From: Archilochus colubris
Taxonomy: Eukaryota; Chordata; Aves; Apodiformes; Trochilidae
Assembly: GCA_023079485.1 (NCBI GenBank)
Contig: CM041115.1
Span: 46,838,156 to 46,902,155, forward strand
DNA: 64,000 bases
Reading direction: 5' to 3'
The notes below the pieces were generated by a model. The model worked only from the letters and a program-made list of their open reading frames with translations. It did not search any database and was not told where the DNA came from. Each line of letters opens with the position of its first letter. The stretch's first letter is position 1. The position numbers and the translations under genes are program-made. Below are positions 34,445 through 46,341 of this stretch, in pieces.

Positions 34445-35285
34445 TTACAGAATCAAACAAAACGCTTGAGTCTGAATGGACCTCAAAGGTTATGTAGTTG
34501 CAGCACCCCTGCCATGGTTAGAGACACCTCCCATCAGACCAGGTTGCTCAAAGCTCCATCCAACCTGACCTCGAACACTCCTAGGGATGGGCCATTCACA
34601 GCTTATCTGGTGAACCTGCTCCAGTGTCCCAAGACCCTCAGAGGAAAGAATTTCTTCCTAATGTCCAATTTAAATCTACCATCTTCCAGTTTGACACTGT
34701 TGGCCCTCGTCCTGTCACTACCTGCCCTTGTAGAAAGTCCCTCTCCAGCTTTCCTGTAGGCCCTCTTCAGGTCCTGGAATGCTGCTGTGAGGATTGCCTG
34801 GAGCCTTCTCTTCCCCTGGCTGGACAACTCTCTCAGCCTGTCTTCAAAGGAGAGGTGCTCCAGCCTTCTGATTATCTTTGTGGCCCTTCTCTGGACTTGG
34901 TCCAACATGCATATCCGTCTTATGCTGCCATCACACCCCCAGAACTGGACACAGTACTCCAGGAGCAGTTTCACAAGAGCCAAATAAATGTGGAGAATCA
35001 CCTCCTTGACCTGCTGGCCATGCTTCTTTTGATGCAATCCAGGATATGGTTGTACTCACACCTGGCTTACGTTCAGCTTTTCACACCCAAGCCCTTCTGC
35101 TCAGGGCTGCTCACAATCCATTCTCTGCCTAGCCTGCATTTGTGCTTGGGATTGCCCTGACCCATTGTACTTGGCCTTGGTGATCTCCATGAAGTTTTCA
35201 CAGGTCCACCTCTCAGCCCTGTCAAGGTCCCTCAGCACAGAATCCTTTCCTTCTAGTGTGTTGACTGCACCACCCAGCCTGGTAA
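34445..35285 (-). mobile_element. CR1 LINE 3' part with ORF2 C-terminus
   Basis: The plus strand starts with ACAGAATCAAACAAAACGCT and follows the antisense CR1 order: GACCAGGTTGCTCAAAGCTC, AAGAATTTCTTCCTAATGTC, GTAGAAAGTCCCTCTCCAGC and CTGGACACAGTACTCCAGGA. The 144-aa minus frame at 34603-35037 is the CR1 ORF2 C-terminal region (LLEYCVQFWG, VQRRATKIIRRLEHLSFEDR). It belongs to a different subfamily from 19443-19832 and is 5' truncated near 35285. The 178-aa plus frame over it is an antisense shadow. Confidence 0.94.
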
Positions 35286-35435
35286 CTGCTCAACTTACAA
35301 AATATATTTTAAGTTTGTTGCCCTTTCAGAGTTGAAAGGAGATGACTAAGAATAGAACAGGTTTTAAGAATCATGCTCTCATTCTGGGTGCTGTCTGGTT
35401 TTCTATCACTGAGTTCCCTGCTTAGAAGATGTCCA

Positions 35436-35460
35436 TCCATCTTCCCCAAGGGAAGATGGA
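35436..35460. repeat. Perfect inverted repeat, 11-bp arms, 3-nt loop
   Basis: TCCATCTTCCC at 35436-35446, CAA, GGGAAGATGGA at 35450-35460. The arms match exactly and include five G/C pairs, giving a compact hairpin in either strand. It lies about 150 bp beyond the CR1 copy at 34445-35285. Confidence 0.96.
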
Positions 35461-38284
35461 ATCCAAGCACAGAAAGTAACTTCCACTTTTTGACAGAAGT
35501 GCTGCTTTTTATCCCACTAAAATATTTTAAAATTACAGCCTAGGTATTATAATACATAGAGATTGTACTTAAAGTATTTTACTAGACATTTTCAGCATCT
35601 GTTCCCAAGTGTTTGCATGGTATTTGTGTACATGCTTGCCCTCATGTTCATGAAGAATTTTATAAATTACACAGAGGACAAAAGCAAACATACCTCTCTA
35701 CACTCTTCTGCTTTCCTTTGAAAGGTAAAGGGAAGTTTATTGCACTGTCCACTAAACTGCCTGCATTAAATGGATTTGTGCCAGGATCTTCTTGCTCTAT
35801 AGGATTTCAACCCATCACCTGGAGACACTCCCAGCTGAATGTATTTGCTGGTGGCCAGAGGCTGGTGGTTGGAGGGAGGTGGCTGAAGTTTGGGAGGCAA
35901 AGGGGAACAGGGAACAGTGGCTGGCTTACAAGATTTGCAGAAAAGGCATTTTTGCCTTACAGGGTAAGCTGTAAACAAATATGAACAAAAGCTGCTTAAA
36001 GTAATTTGGAGGTGGAAATTTATCATTGTCACATTACATAATTTGGCCCCAGAGTGGAGGGCCAAGAAGAGGGTCAAAGCTATGGAGACAGATCTAGAAA
36101 ATCTGGTCTGGAGACTCAATGTAATATTTAACACAGCAAGTAGCTGATTCTGATGTTATGAATCTACTTCCTCCTGCTATGCAACATCAAAGACACATTT
36201 GCAGGTAAATATGTCTTGGAAAGCCAGCAACTTAAAACACCACGATGATGTCACTTAGAGTGTGAGGGGAGGTTAAAAGGAGGATTAAAAGCAGTCAAGC
36301 ACAATATATTAAATGAATCCATGACTAACGGGGTGTGACAGCAAAGGGTTTCATTCTTCTCAACAGAATAGATCCCTAGGGCTGAAACTATTTCTCCATT
36401 ATCCCTTTGGAACTGCTTGTCTCTATCACCTTGGAATTTTTATGGTTGTTTTTGATTAATTCACATTTTTGTAAAGAATTCTTTGACATTAAGCCAATTT
36501 TCACTTTTAATTAAAGTTGTACGTAACATTAATTCTGCATTAAAAAGTTTATTGTGTCTTACTTTTTATTATTATTATTGCCTGGATACGTTTCTAATAT
36601 CAAAATATGATGTTAGTTAGAAATTAAAAGTTTTCAAAGACCCAGTAACTATGCTATACCTTGAAAAATTATTAATTGGAAATTTTATCCATGTTTTAAG
36701 TATCTGGTTGGGTAGATGCCTCAATTTTTCTTTTATTTTTTTGAGATTTGGCTTGTGGAGATTTCCCCTTCCATATACCAATATATCTCGGGTCATCAAT
36801 GAGCAAAAATAAATACTTACCAAACTGGGATGAAAAAATTAGCAATTTTAAGTCTAGAGTGTACCCATAAAGAGGCAGCCGAGGAGTAAGAAGGCTCAGG
36901 TTTAAACTGTTTGGCACAAAGTAGGACAGCAAAAAAGCAAAATCACATAGTGAATGAAACACAGGAAGGACAATCCCATATATTATTCTAATCTGTAAAA
37001 GTGAGGGAGAGGAGATAACACATTATTTCATTTTCAAATGACAGTAATGGTATAGTGCAGTTTAATACCTGTATTCATGTCCATTACGCCGGTTTTATTG
37101 AGACATCACACACAAGTTTCTCAGAATGCCACATCCTAATCTGTATTTACATTTACATGCTCAGACAGTGTCTGAGTGACTGAGTTGCCTGCCTGGGACA
37201 GGAATGCCAGGGCTTCCAAACCTCCTGATCCAGAAGCCCTGCCCGTGGGCAGCATGCACAGGAGCAAGGCAGTCAAAGCACTGCTTATTAAGGTGAAATC
37301 AACATTCAAGTTACTTCATCTCTGCGACAGGAGTGAGCAGGTTAAAGAAAACTCCTCAGGAATACTAGAGGCCACTTCCTCAGCAGCTGACATGCAGGTG
37401 TCTGCTACTATGTCCTGCTTCAAGAAATCACTGAATCAAAACACCCTGTGAGTTGGTACTTAAAGACTGCCACTGGATCCTTCCAAGGCTGAAAAAAAAA
37501 ATTGCTACTTTCTACAAGTGCATTTAATTTTAACTTCTAATCTATTGTTTGTTTTGTGTGGGACTGATATTTTCAAGGCTAATCTATGACTACTCCAGTT
37601 CATGTATGTTTGCCTTTTATTAGGACCGGTTTCCTTTGAAATGAAAGTTTGGATTGTTACCCTTGATGACCTAAACAATCTAATCAATCAGTGCCATTGA
37701 CATACGATGGGATATACAAAGAAAAATGCTCAGAAGAAACAGTCATGCTCATAGGTCAAAACTCAGCTCTTAAAAGATGCACTCATGCACATAAACAACT
37801 GCTGATTCATTGACTTGACATCTCAGGGAACTGGAACTGTGAAATGCCAGTCTTGGTCTTTGGAAGTGTCTGGCATATGGAAATATATTCAGAGCTTTAT
37901 CTCCCATCCTGTCCATCTGCCCTCAAAATACATCCTTCCACCTGAGTCTAGCCATGTAAACTAGATTTTGTATTACTCTGTATTACTGTATCAACCAAGT
38001 GGCAAAACTTTAAAAACAAAAATTTCTGTTTTAAAAGTCTGGGTATTTATTTGCTTCATTATGTGTGTTTAGTGATTAATCATCACACCAGAAAATAACA
38101 AGCACTAGAGCAAGGAGCCTCAGTAAGTCAAAGATGACATTATAATCTATGCAACAACCATATCTATTATTTCCCATTAATATTTCTTCTAATCAACAGT
38201 ACTGGAAAATGAACTAAAACATAATATTAGCACACTGACTTTTCCACATAAGCTTTACACCAGCCAACACAGCTGAAAATTTAC

Positions 38285-38395
38285 CTTTTTCCTGATTTGT
38301 TGGTCTTTGGAAGAATGGGCTTTCACATGCTTTCTTAGGGAACTTGGATCTGTGTATCGTTTAGTACATCCTGGGACCTGACACGCATAAGGTTT
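38285..38395 (-). CDS. GLIS3: GLIS3 coding exon, zinc finger 5 and basic tail
   Basis: 111 nt, 37 codons, phase 0 at both ends. It reads [20 protein letters not shown] then RKHVKAH, and [10 protein letters not shown]. This is a C2H2 finger of the GLI/GLIS/ZIC type: Cys5, Cys10, His23 and His27 bind zinc (C-X4-C-X12-H-X3-H). The [15 protein letters not shown] block is near-invariant in finger 5 of GLI and GLIS proteins, and fingers 4-5 make most base contacts in the G-rich GLIS element. The basic tail contributes to nuclear localisation in the family. The acceptor is TTTTTGACTTAG and the donor AAG|GTAAAT. Skipping would remove exactly this finger without a frameshift. GLIS1 shares this exon almost entirely; the GLIS3 call rests on the exons to the left. 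Confidence 0.97.
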
Positions 38396-39807
38396 CTAAG
38401 TCAAAAACAAAAAGGATAAAGCAGCTGTTATATCACAGATCATCTTTTGAGCTTTGGAATACTGCAGACCACTTTAATACAGAAAGCAGAAGAAAGCAAA
38501 ATAAATTATTTTGAGCAAGATGCTTGGTAATTTATTAGAAAGGCAAAGGAGGAAGGTAAGGTTGAAAGGGAAGACAAATGAAATGAAAGCTTTCACTGTT
38601 ATATATTTTTTTTTAATAATGAATATTGTGAAGCAATGAATATTGCCAGTTATACTCACAATTCTTCCACCCTCAGAGCAATCTTTGACTTTATCAGATA
38701 TTACATTCTTTAGTGAATCAGTTAAAGAAAAGGCAGTAAAGGCCCAAATAGACTGTTTAGGATTACAGAAGAATCCGCTTCAGAAAAAGAGAACAGGGAA
38801 AAGTGTTAGTTTACTACATTATGAAGAGAATACGCAAAAACAAAAGAAAGAATTGAATACTGAAGTTTAAAAAGTATTACTCACCAAACTACACATTTTA
38901 ATGTCAAGTACAAGACAAACTTCTTCAGCTCACATTCTCTAATAGTGTGTGTCATTTTAGAAAGATACCAGTCCTGTAATGTCTTCACAGTGTTCTTAAA
39001 AAGCCAAATAAATCTAACTCACCAAGTAAATATAAATGTCTATAGATATTTCCTTCTGCCTTTTCTAACCTGTCTTTTCTGAAGGCTTGTTGGTCCACAA
39101 TACAGAGCATTAAAAGAACATCAGTTCCAAGTGCTTGCTGAAATCAGCTGTTTTGAAATTTAGCTATTAATGTTTCACAAAGCATTTTGAAAAACACCTT
39201 GTACAAATTATTTAACTTACCAGCCATACTAGTAACTATACAAAATGGATTATTTAAGTTTTGTGACAGCCATTTATTTTCTCATTTTCTTTCTGGAATT
39301 CTGCCCTTTGGAACTGCTTGTCTCTGACAAAGCATCTTTTGTTATGAAAACAAAGGTTTTTAAACAAATTTCAGCTGTGACTCAAATTCAGAAGCAACAC
39401 TTTGGTGGCATGAACATGTTTAGATTACAAAATTATTCTTCTCTTGGTTTTCTGGTACATGCCTGAGCCTGATGCTTAGCTGTGGTTTGTCAGAGAACAG
39501 CAGTTCTCATCACAGATTGTTTCTGTGTCTTTGCATAGTGACCTCAAGTTCCCAAACCATCACCTAAGTGGGAGAAAGTTACTGCCTTTACAGCAAAGCC
39601 AATGGAGCTGTGGCCTTTTTATCAATTAGTCTGGACCAACTTCATGCCTGCCTACATTACTGGGTCGCTTCTGGAACAGTCTAAACAGATTCATCAGACA
39701 CTTCTCCACCCTATATCTCAGGTTACGGGCCTGCTGCCACCAAGCTGGAGGGAAGGAGCACATTGTCTAATGTAAAAGGGACTGCAATGGGATTTCTGCT
39801 TCCTTAC
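38396..39807 (-). other. GLIS3: GLIS3 intron between finger exons (1.4 kb)
   Basis: The donor is ACT|GTAAGG after 39808 and the acceptor GACTTAG before 38395. No interspersed repeat is visible. One 22-bp word at 39304-39325 recurs exactly at 36403-36424. Confidence 0.9.
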
Positions 39808-39969
39808 AGTGTCCAAATGTGTCCTCTGGTGCTTGGCGCGGTCGCTGGAGTTGCTGAATGCTTTCTGGCAGCCAGGGTGCTGACAGAGGTAGGGCTTTTC
39901 ACCCGTATGGCTCCTTAAGTGAATCTTGAGATTTTCTAATCTGGAAAAGGCTTTCTTGCAACCCTCGAA
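39808..39969 (-). CDS. GLIS3: GLIS3 coding exon, zinc fingers 3 (part) and 4
   Basis: 162 nt, 54 codons, phase 0 at both ends. It starts within finger 3 at [21 protein letters not shown]: the second Cys (residue 4) and His17/His21 are here; the first Cys must lie on the upstream exon outside the window. A TGEKPY linker follows, then finger 4 with Cys29, Cys34, His47 and His51 ([20 protein letters not shown]), ending HLDT. The SRLENLK-H and [10 protein letters not shown] blocks are hallmarks of the GLI/GLIS/ZIC superfamily, and the finger spacing is normal. The acceptor is a strong TTCTTTCTCTTTTCTAG. The residue after the finger 3 Cys is Lys; I recall Glu in mammals, which may be a lineage difference. 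This is the first coding block of the gene in the window. Confidence 0.97.
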
Positions 39970-42900
39970 CTAGAAAAGAGAAAGAAATTATTTGAAAGGA
40001 AAGCACACACAGCAATCTGCAACAGCAAACACCACAAGGAAGGGTGAAAGGGTGAGGGTCTACAGCCTGCAGTAGCTGGATGCCTCTCCAGAGCTGAGGA
40101 AACTCTTGCTTCTCAGAGTGGGTTTTGCTGCAGAATTTGACCCATTTAGAACATAAGAATGTATTTATCCTCCCTGCTCATGGCTGAATGAGGAATCTAC
40201 ATTATGCTCCCATTTTAAAGATGGGACACTGAGGCCTGAGGAGACTGTTGAGCTTAGGGCACAGTACCACCCAGCCTAACCAGGAAACACAGCCACAGCT
40301 GATGCCCTCAGCAGCACAGGAAAAGCAAAATGGTCACTGCAGGGTTCCCAAGTCCTGTTCTGGCCACCCTCATCTCAGCTCTGGGCTTCACTGGATGTTA
40401 GTAACTGTGCCCAGCACAGGCGTCTCTCACTGCCAACCCAAGCTACAGAGCAACAAAAACTCATGCAGGGAAATGTCAGTCTGCTCTGTCTTGCTGATGG
40501 TGATATAAAAAGTAAAATGATTTTTGAAATATTTCTTTACCTTTTTGCCATGACTAAATGTATGAGGTACTAAAAATAATGACAGCACACCAAAATAGGA
40601 TGTAGTCCTGAAGGGTAACCAATAACCATGTGGCACGATATTTCTACACCTAATGAAGTACTGCATTTGCAGAGAAACCTATGTTTATATAGCAGAAGAC
40701 CAGTTCTTAATCTATCATATTCCCATAGTATATTTTATCCTAAGGGAAACAAAAAAACCATCAGTTCTATTTGACACCAGCATTTTTATGTATATATTAC
40801 TTCAATTAGAGTTGGATATTTATGAATATTAGTTCAAAGTATAGGCTTTTTTAAATCTACCTGTCAAGATCACCTAAATCTTCATATACATGTTTATGTT
40901 TTTTATAAAGATAATTGACAAAAGCAATAAACAACACATTTACAGTGAAAGCTAAACATTTCAATTTGAAGCAAAAGCACAGCTATGACTTTAAAATAGT
41001 TGTGTTCTCATGAGTGTGCTCATGTTTGTACAACAGATGGTGCTCAATGTAGTGGAAAACCATCCTGAAAAATTACAATACAATCACAAAGATTTATATA
41101 AAATAATCTGTGCAGCACGTAAAGCCCTGCTGAATGCACCATGCACTTCCCAGCCCTGACTGGACTGGCACAGCAACCTTCATTATGAAATGCATTTAGA
41201 CCATTACTTGTAGGAACAGCATGATAATACCAGTGTGGATGTGCAGATATTCAGCAGCCAAGTGTTTAAGCAATTAGCAGATCTTCACTGTAAAAGGAAC
41301 TGCTCTGATTATCTCAGCTGAGCAGCCATGTAATGAAGACTGAAGACTTTACTTTTAAAAGTCAGTGACAAGATGCCCAGCTTATTCTTAACCCAGATAT
41401 CCTCTGCTATTAGCTGGTATTAAATTTCTTAGTTGTTTTTTTCTCTCCCCCCCCTATCTGAATCTATTCTGCTTCTGCATCAACAGTCTGTTTTCTCTTG
41501 TCATTTTCTGCTATGTTGACATGATAAGTAATGTAAAAGATAACTTCTGATTCTGGGTATTTTTGGCTATCAAGTGACTGAAGTTTCTCCCAAATAACTT
41601 ATGTATATATAAATTCTTTGTTTTCTTATTATAAAGAATGCTTTCTAAGACTTAATTTCAAATTGATTCTAAACCAAAAATAAATAAAGTTAAATATTGT
41701 CAGAAATGGTGACACCTGAGCAGTATTTGATCTCACAGTAATGTTTTATCCAATATATAACATGGTGTTACTGGCCTACTCTGATATTCTTGCGTTTACT
41801 CTTAATATCTTTTTCTTTTAATTTGAATCAGTTATATATAGTTATCTCCAAATATTTTTCTGCATCACTGTATTTGTGGGAGGATCATCTTTTATTTTTT
41901 AAGTATGAAAGATAAGCATTTCCCTAGTCTCTGGCTGCATGTGGGGAAACATTTATAGTGCACTAAAATGAATACATTTCATTATATGCTTCCAATTTGG
42001 TCTCACCCTAAGGGTATGGGGAGAAGTGTGTTTTCCTTTTTTAAATTTGACTGTTAAACATCAACCTTCCCACAACGATTACATTGCAACAGCTGGCTTT
42101 CTGTGGATACAGAGCTACCCAGAGTCAACATGTGGTCTCAATAACAAGCCTTGATACTTCAGTGGTAGAATACAACTTGTTCTCCAAATAATTCCTCAGT
42201 AGAACAGAAGACATACCTCAGACAAGAAGCAAAAGGGATTGAGAGGCCACCAAAAGGCTGTGACATAGGAAAATGACTGGATGAGATACATCCAAATGAT
42301 CTCAGAAAGTCAGCTGTGGCCTACACTTGATGGAAAGGTTAAGAACTGTACAAATCTTTCCAAAACTGGCTTGCAGGAAATCAGCCCAATCCTAAAAACA
42401 CACTCATAATGTGTGTTTCCAGTGCTTCAAATGCATTTCCACACAGCTGCAGAATAACATTCTGTTTGTCTTAGTAATTTGTTCAGCCTCAGAGAAACTT
42501 TGACTACACAAAACCAGAAGAAAAAAAGTGTGCCCAGAAGCGATGATGCATATCAGAGTGAGAAATTCCTCCCTGACTTTACAAGGTAAACAAGATTAGA
42601 AGCTTCACCCTACCAAACATGCTCGCTGTGAAAGAAGTATTGAGATAATCATTATCACTACCTTTCATGACTCTTATTCATTAAGAACAACAGATGCTTT
42701 CTACATCCATGCAGGTAAGAAAACCATCAGTTTCACAGATGTACGATTCAGATCAGACTTAGGTCTTCCTTTGCCAGCAAACCCATGGCTAACCCACAGC
42801 AATCCATGACTGATTGCACATGATCACATCAATGCATGCCTTAAAAATCTTCACACAGTATGGCTTGGTTTTCCATTGGTAATTTCTGTGGTCCCCTTCT

Positions 42901-43389
42901 GATTACTTCCACATTGACCTGGGCCAGGAAATATAGGATCAATGTTTCAGTTGCAGTCTGACCTTTGCTAGGCATCCAGGTAATGTGACTTTTCTGAATC
43001 AGACTCTTTTTCTCATTCATTCAAGCATTGTGTCAGCCTTGTTTAACTCATACAATATTACAGAGGGTTCTCCCTACAGATGGCTGTATTAAGTTCCAAC
43101 GAAGGCTCACTTTTTGCCAGGCAAAATTTCTCATCTTGTACATACAAGCTGTATGTCTTCATTCCTGCTTGGATGGCTTTGCATTTGGATGCTTTACAGT
43201 ATACCTTATAAGACCACAGTAATTCAGCAAAGTCAGATCATCTGTAAGTGTGATATCCTCATTATTTATGACTCTACTAGTCCCTGTAAAATGTACGGAA
43301 GTTACCTACTTAGTACCACAATTTTGAGAACAAGTGAAGCACTCTTTATTTGTGTCCTACTACCAGAATTCAATACCAAAATTTCAAAA

Positions 43390-43700
43390 TCATAGAATCA
43401 TTGAATGATTTAGGTTGAAAAGACCCTCAGATCTTTAAGTCCAATTGCAAAGCTAACGCTGCAAAGTCCACCACTAAAACATGTCCCTAAACACCACATC
43501 TTTTAAATACCTCCAGGGATAGTGACTCTACCACTTCTCTGGGCAACCCATTCCAGTGCTTGATAATCCTTCTGGTTAATAAATTTTCCCCCAGATCCAA
43601 CCTAAACCTCCCATGGCACAATTTGAGGACATTCCCTCTTGTCCTATCACTGATACTTGAGAAAAGAGACCGATAGCCTCCTTTCTGGCAGTTGTAGAGG
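43390..43700 (-). mobile_element. CR1 LINE 3' end with terminal octamers
   Basis: The plus strand begins CATAGAATCATTGAATGATT, the reverse complement of a CR1 terminal repeat, then CTCCAGGGATAGTGACTCTA, CTCTGGGCAACCCATTCCAG and CATTCCCTCTTGTCCTATCA. The 109-aa minus frame at 43487-43816 ends with a CR1 ORF2 C-terminal remnant ([19 protein letters not shown]). It is 5' truncated near 43700. Confidence 0.93.
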
Positions 43701-44724
43701 TTTAAAAATGTGATGTGGTTCAAATGTAAAAAGCCTTGGAGAAACCCAATTGTACTGTATAATCTTTTACAAAAAGAGAAACATAGGCATTTCACCACTA
43801 GTGTTTTATGCTCCATTCCACACTGATATCTATCAACACTGAGATAAAATTCTGTTCAAGACTTCCTTTGGAAACAGCATTCTCTGTCTGTAATTACACA
43901 TTGGAATTACATTTTAGATCTGGTAATTTATAGATTATTAATGAGTAATACTGGACCATTTGAAAATATAATGTGCCCGCCCTTTGCAACATTTTTTTTC
44001 CCAGTAAAACATTGAAAAAGAAACATAGTACTTGATTTCTTCCTTTTCATTTTTCATTCTAGACTGTGTAAGAAACAGCTTGATAATGCATACTCCCTCA
44101 AAGAGATGATGGATATGGGAGAAGAAAGTGAAAGGAATGGGACTCTACAAAGGTGAAGAAAGACTTAAAGATGTTTCGTGTAGCCTTCTGAGCCTTTTGA
44201 AACAGTGATTTAACTCTATATAACATGTGATGAAAGATACAAAATGGTTTAAGTCTGCCTGCTTAAAGCCAGTACAGAATGTTGGCTCTGCCTGTCTGGA
44301 CAATGACCCAATGCCATTTACAACAGCTAGTTGCTGTCTGAGATTGCTTTGACTAGCTCCTTGTCTTCCTTACTTCAGTGAAATTAATAAGCTGACCAGA
44401 AGAATGACAAATAAGTTTTAAATCCAAGACTTTAGGGAAAGTTATCTTAATGAAAATATAAAGCATTTCTGAATTATAGGAAATGGTATCATATGGGGAT
44501 GCATATATATAAATGGTGGGATTGGTATCCTTAAAAAACACACAGGAAGAAAATAAATCCAGAGAAGTACACAAGTAAGGTCCCAACCCGAATCTTTGAA
44601 TTTTTTAATAGCCATGTAGCATTTAAAAAATATTTATTAGCAGATAAAGGGCAAAGTAATTATCTACCCTGTTTTATGTTTTCCTTAGTTTTGAATACTC
44701 TGATATGCTGACCAAGTAGGACCT

Positions 44725-44746
44725 CCTGTGTTAGCACTAACACAGG
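44725..44746. repeat. Perfect inverted repeat, 10-bp arms, 2-nt centre
   Basis: CCTGTGTTAG at 44725-44734, CA, CTAACACAGG at 44737-44746. Same geometry as 9171-9192 and 18599-18620. Confidence 0.95.
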
Positions 44747-45215
44747 TTGTATGACAAGGACGAAGTATCTCTCCCCATCTGTGCATTTATCCCACAAATA
44801 GAAGTAAAAGCTGTTCTTTACACGGATTCAAACAAGAATGATTCATGTCATGTATTAGTTGTCTTTCAAAAAGAACTTCCCTTCCTCAACAGCATTAGCA
44901 GGATGGATCACAGCAAGAAATCAACCAACTTTCAAAAAACAGAGAGTAAGACCTCACATTGAAAACCTTTTAAATAGGTCTTTATTTCCCCAGACCCTCC
45001 TGCCTGGCAACCTTGTGAATGACATATAATTAGTGTCAGACATCATTCAAGCTGCTGACACTAGGTGCTCACCAGCAGGAAGCTGCACGCCACAGGTGAG
45101 ATTTAAAAGCCTGAGGTTCATTTCACTTATTTCAAAATAAGCACTGTGCTTTTAACCCTTAAAATGTTTTAATGGAGAAAAAAACCACCCCATTAAGAAT
45201 AGCACTTCACCATGC

Positions 45216-45237
45216 TGTAACCATTTCTATGGTTACA
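45216..45237. repeat. Inverted repeat, 9-bp arms, 4-nt loop
   Basis: TGTAACCAT, TTCT, ATGGTTACA. A simple hairpin of a size expected about once by chance in a window this long when several loop sizes are allowed. Confidence 0.9.
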
Positions 45238-46319
45238 TGGTGACTGAGTGTTTTGGTGGATGCTCAGTGCTTATACAAGGTTCTATTTACCTCAAAGCTA
45301 TTCAAAGACTGTGATTTACTCCCTACTTTTATAGTTGAGCTTATGAAATGATACAATGTCTTCTTTATCAATAAAAATTAATTTTAATCTCCTTTCCAAA
45401 GAGATCAGTATTCACAGAGAGCACTCTGATGTCAGTTCTGACAGGACAAACAGGAACAGTTCATTAAGGATTCCACCAAATCACAGTAAGGGTGGAAGAG
45501 GAACAAAGTTCCCACCCACAGTACTCTTCTATTGTGAGAGCTCTTTTTACAGATAGATCTTTTTGTTTATGTATTCTTGATAAATGTAGCATCCTCATTT
45601 CTCCTTTGCATTCCAGTACTCTGGAGATCTTCATAGTTCTCACATTCCAGAGACCTGCATCACACCATATACTCTTCACTTTCTGGGTAACACCACCCAT
45701 GCCTGAAGACACAGATACCTCAGCTGAAATTAAGCACAGTACACTGAATGTTATTCATACACTAAACTAATGGTGCCAAGAGATTAATTCACCATGGAAA
45801 TGTCTCTTGTTTTCATTAGTTTTAGTAATCATGACCATTTCAGCCTTGGAAGCTATTTCTGTTGCTGTAGAGAAGGTAAATATTTTGACAAGTCCCTTGA
45901 AGGAAAGGGAAACTATTATGGAAACACATCAGCTGCTACTGATTCAAAAACCATATGGTACAGAAAGCATTAGAGGAAAAATTAACAATTTGGGAATTCT
46001 TTCATTGCTTCCTTTTGGAAGACAGTGCTTCTGATTTTGTTATTGGCTTGTGGTTTTGTTTCCCCCTTTCTTTCTCTCTGTCCTTGGCTGTTCTAAGAGG
46101 TTGTCTTTGATCCTCTTGTAACTGAGGTCACTGCATTCATGCAGCTTTCCATATTATAAGTTGAGATGGTCTAAAATTGTTCATTGCTAAAGCATCTACT
46201 GTTATTGCTAAAATCCAGAGTTGTCATCTAGATTTGAATAATTCTTTTTGCAAAGCTTGCAAGAAATAAATAACCTTTCCTCAAGTAAAAAGCCAGTTAT
46301 TTCCTGGCAGGTATTTTAA

Positions 46320-46341
46320 ATATATACATATATGTATATAT
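46320..46341. repeat. 22-bp perfect AT palindrome
   Basis: TATATACATATATGTATATA (46321-46340) is its own reverse complement, and the flanking A and T extend it by one pair. It is probably a by-product of TA/CA-rich microsatellite sequence. Confidence 0.95.

Larger units (their letters stand above)
21964..38284 (-). other. GLIS3: GLIS3 intron (16.3 kb)
   Basis: This is the largest intron with both ends in the window (donor AAG|GTAAAT after 38285, acceptor TTTTTCAG before 21963). It holds CR1 pieces at 27065-27215, 27545-28937 and 34445-35285, a polypurine tract at 33949-34175, perfect inverted repeats at 26580-26599, 27386-27420 and 35436-35460, and a closely spaced pair of AP-1 words at 33244-33266. 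I see no gene in 22000-27000, 29000-33900 or 35300-38280; open frames there are short and have no recognisable domain. Confidence 0.9.

Noticed and set aside
34624..35160. Plus-strand open frame of 178 aa
   Set aside because: It is the antisense shadow of the CR1 copy at 34445-35285, whose true coding sense is the minus strand.
38285..39969. Assignment of the finger exons to GLIS1 or a GLI gene
   Set aside because: The fingers alone fit GLIS1 nearly as well, but the five exons to the left match GLIS3-specific C-terminal blocks in order, including the VYTEG end.
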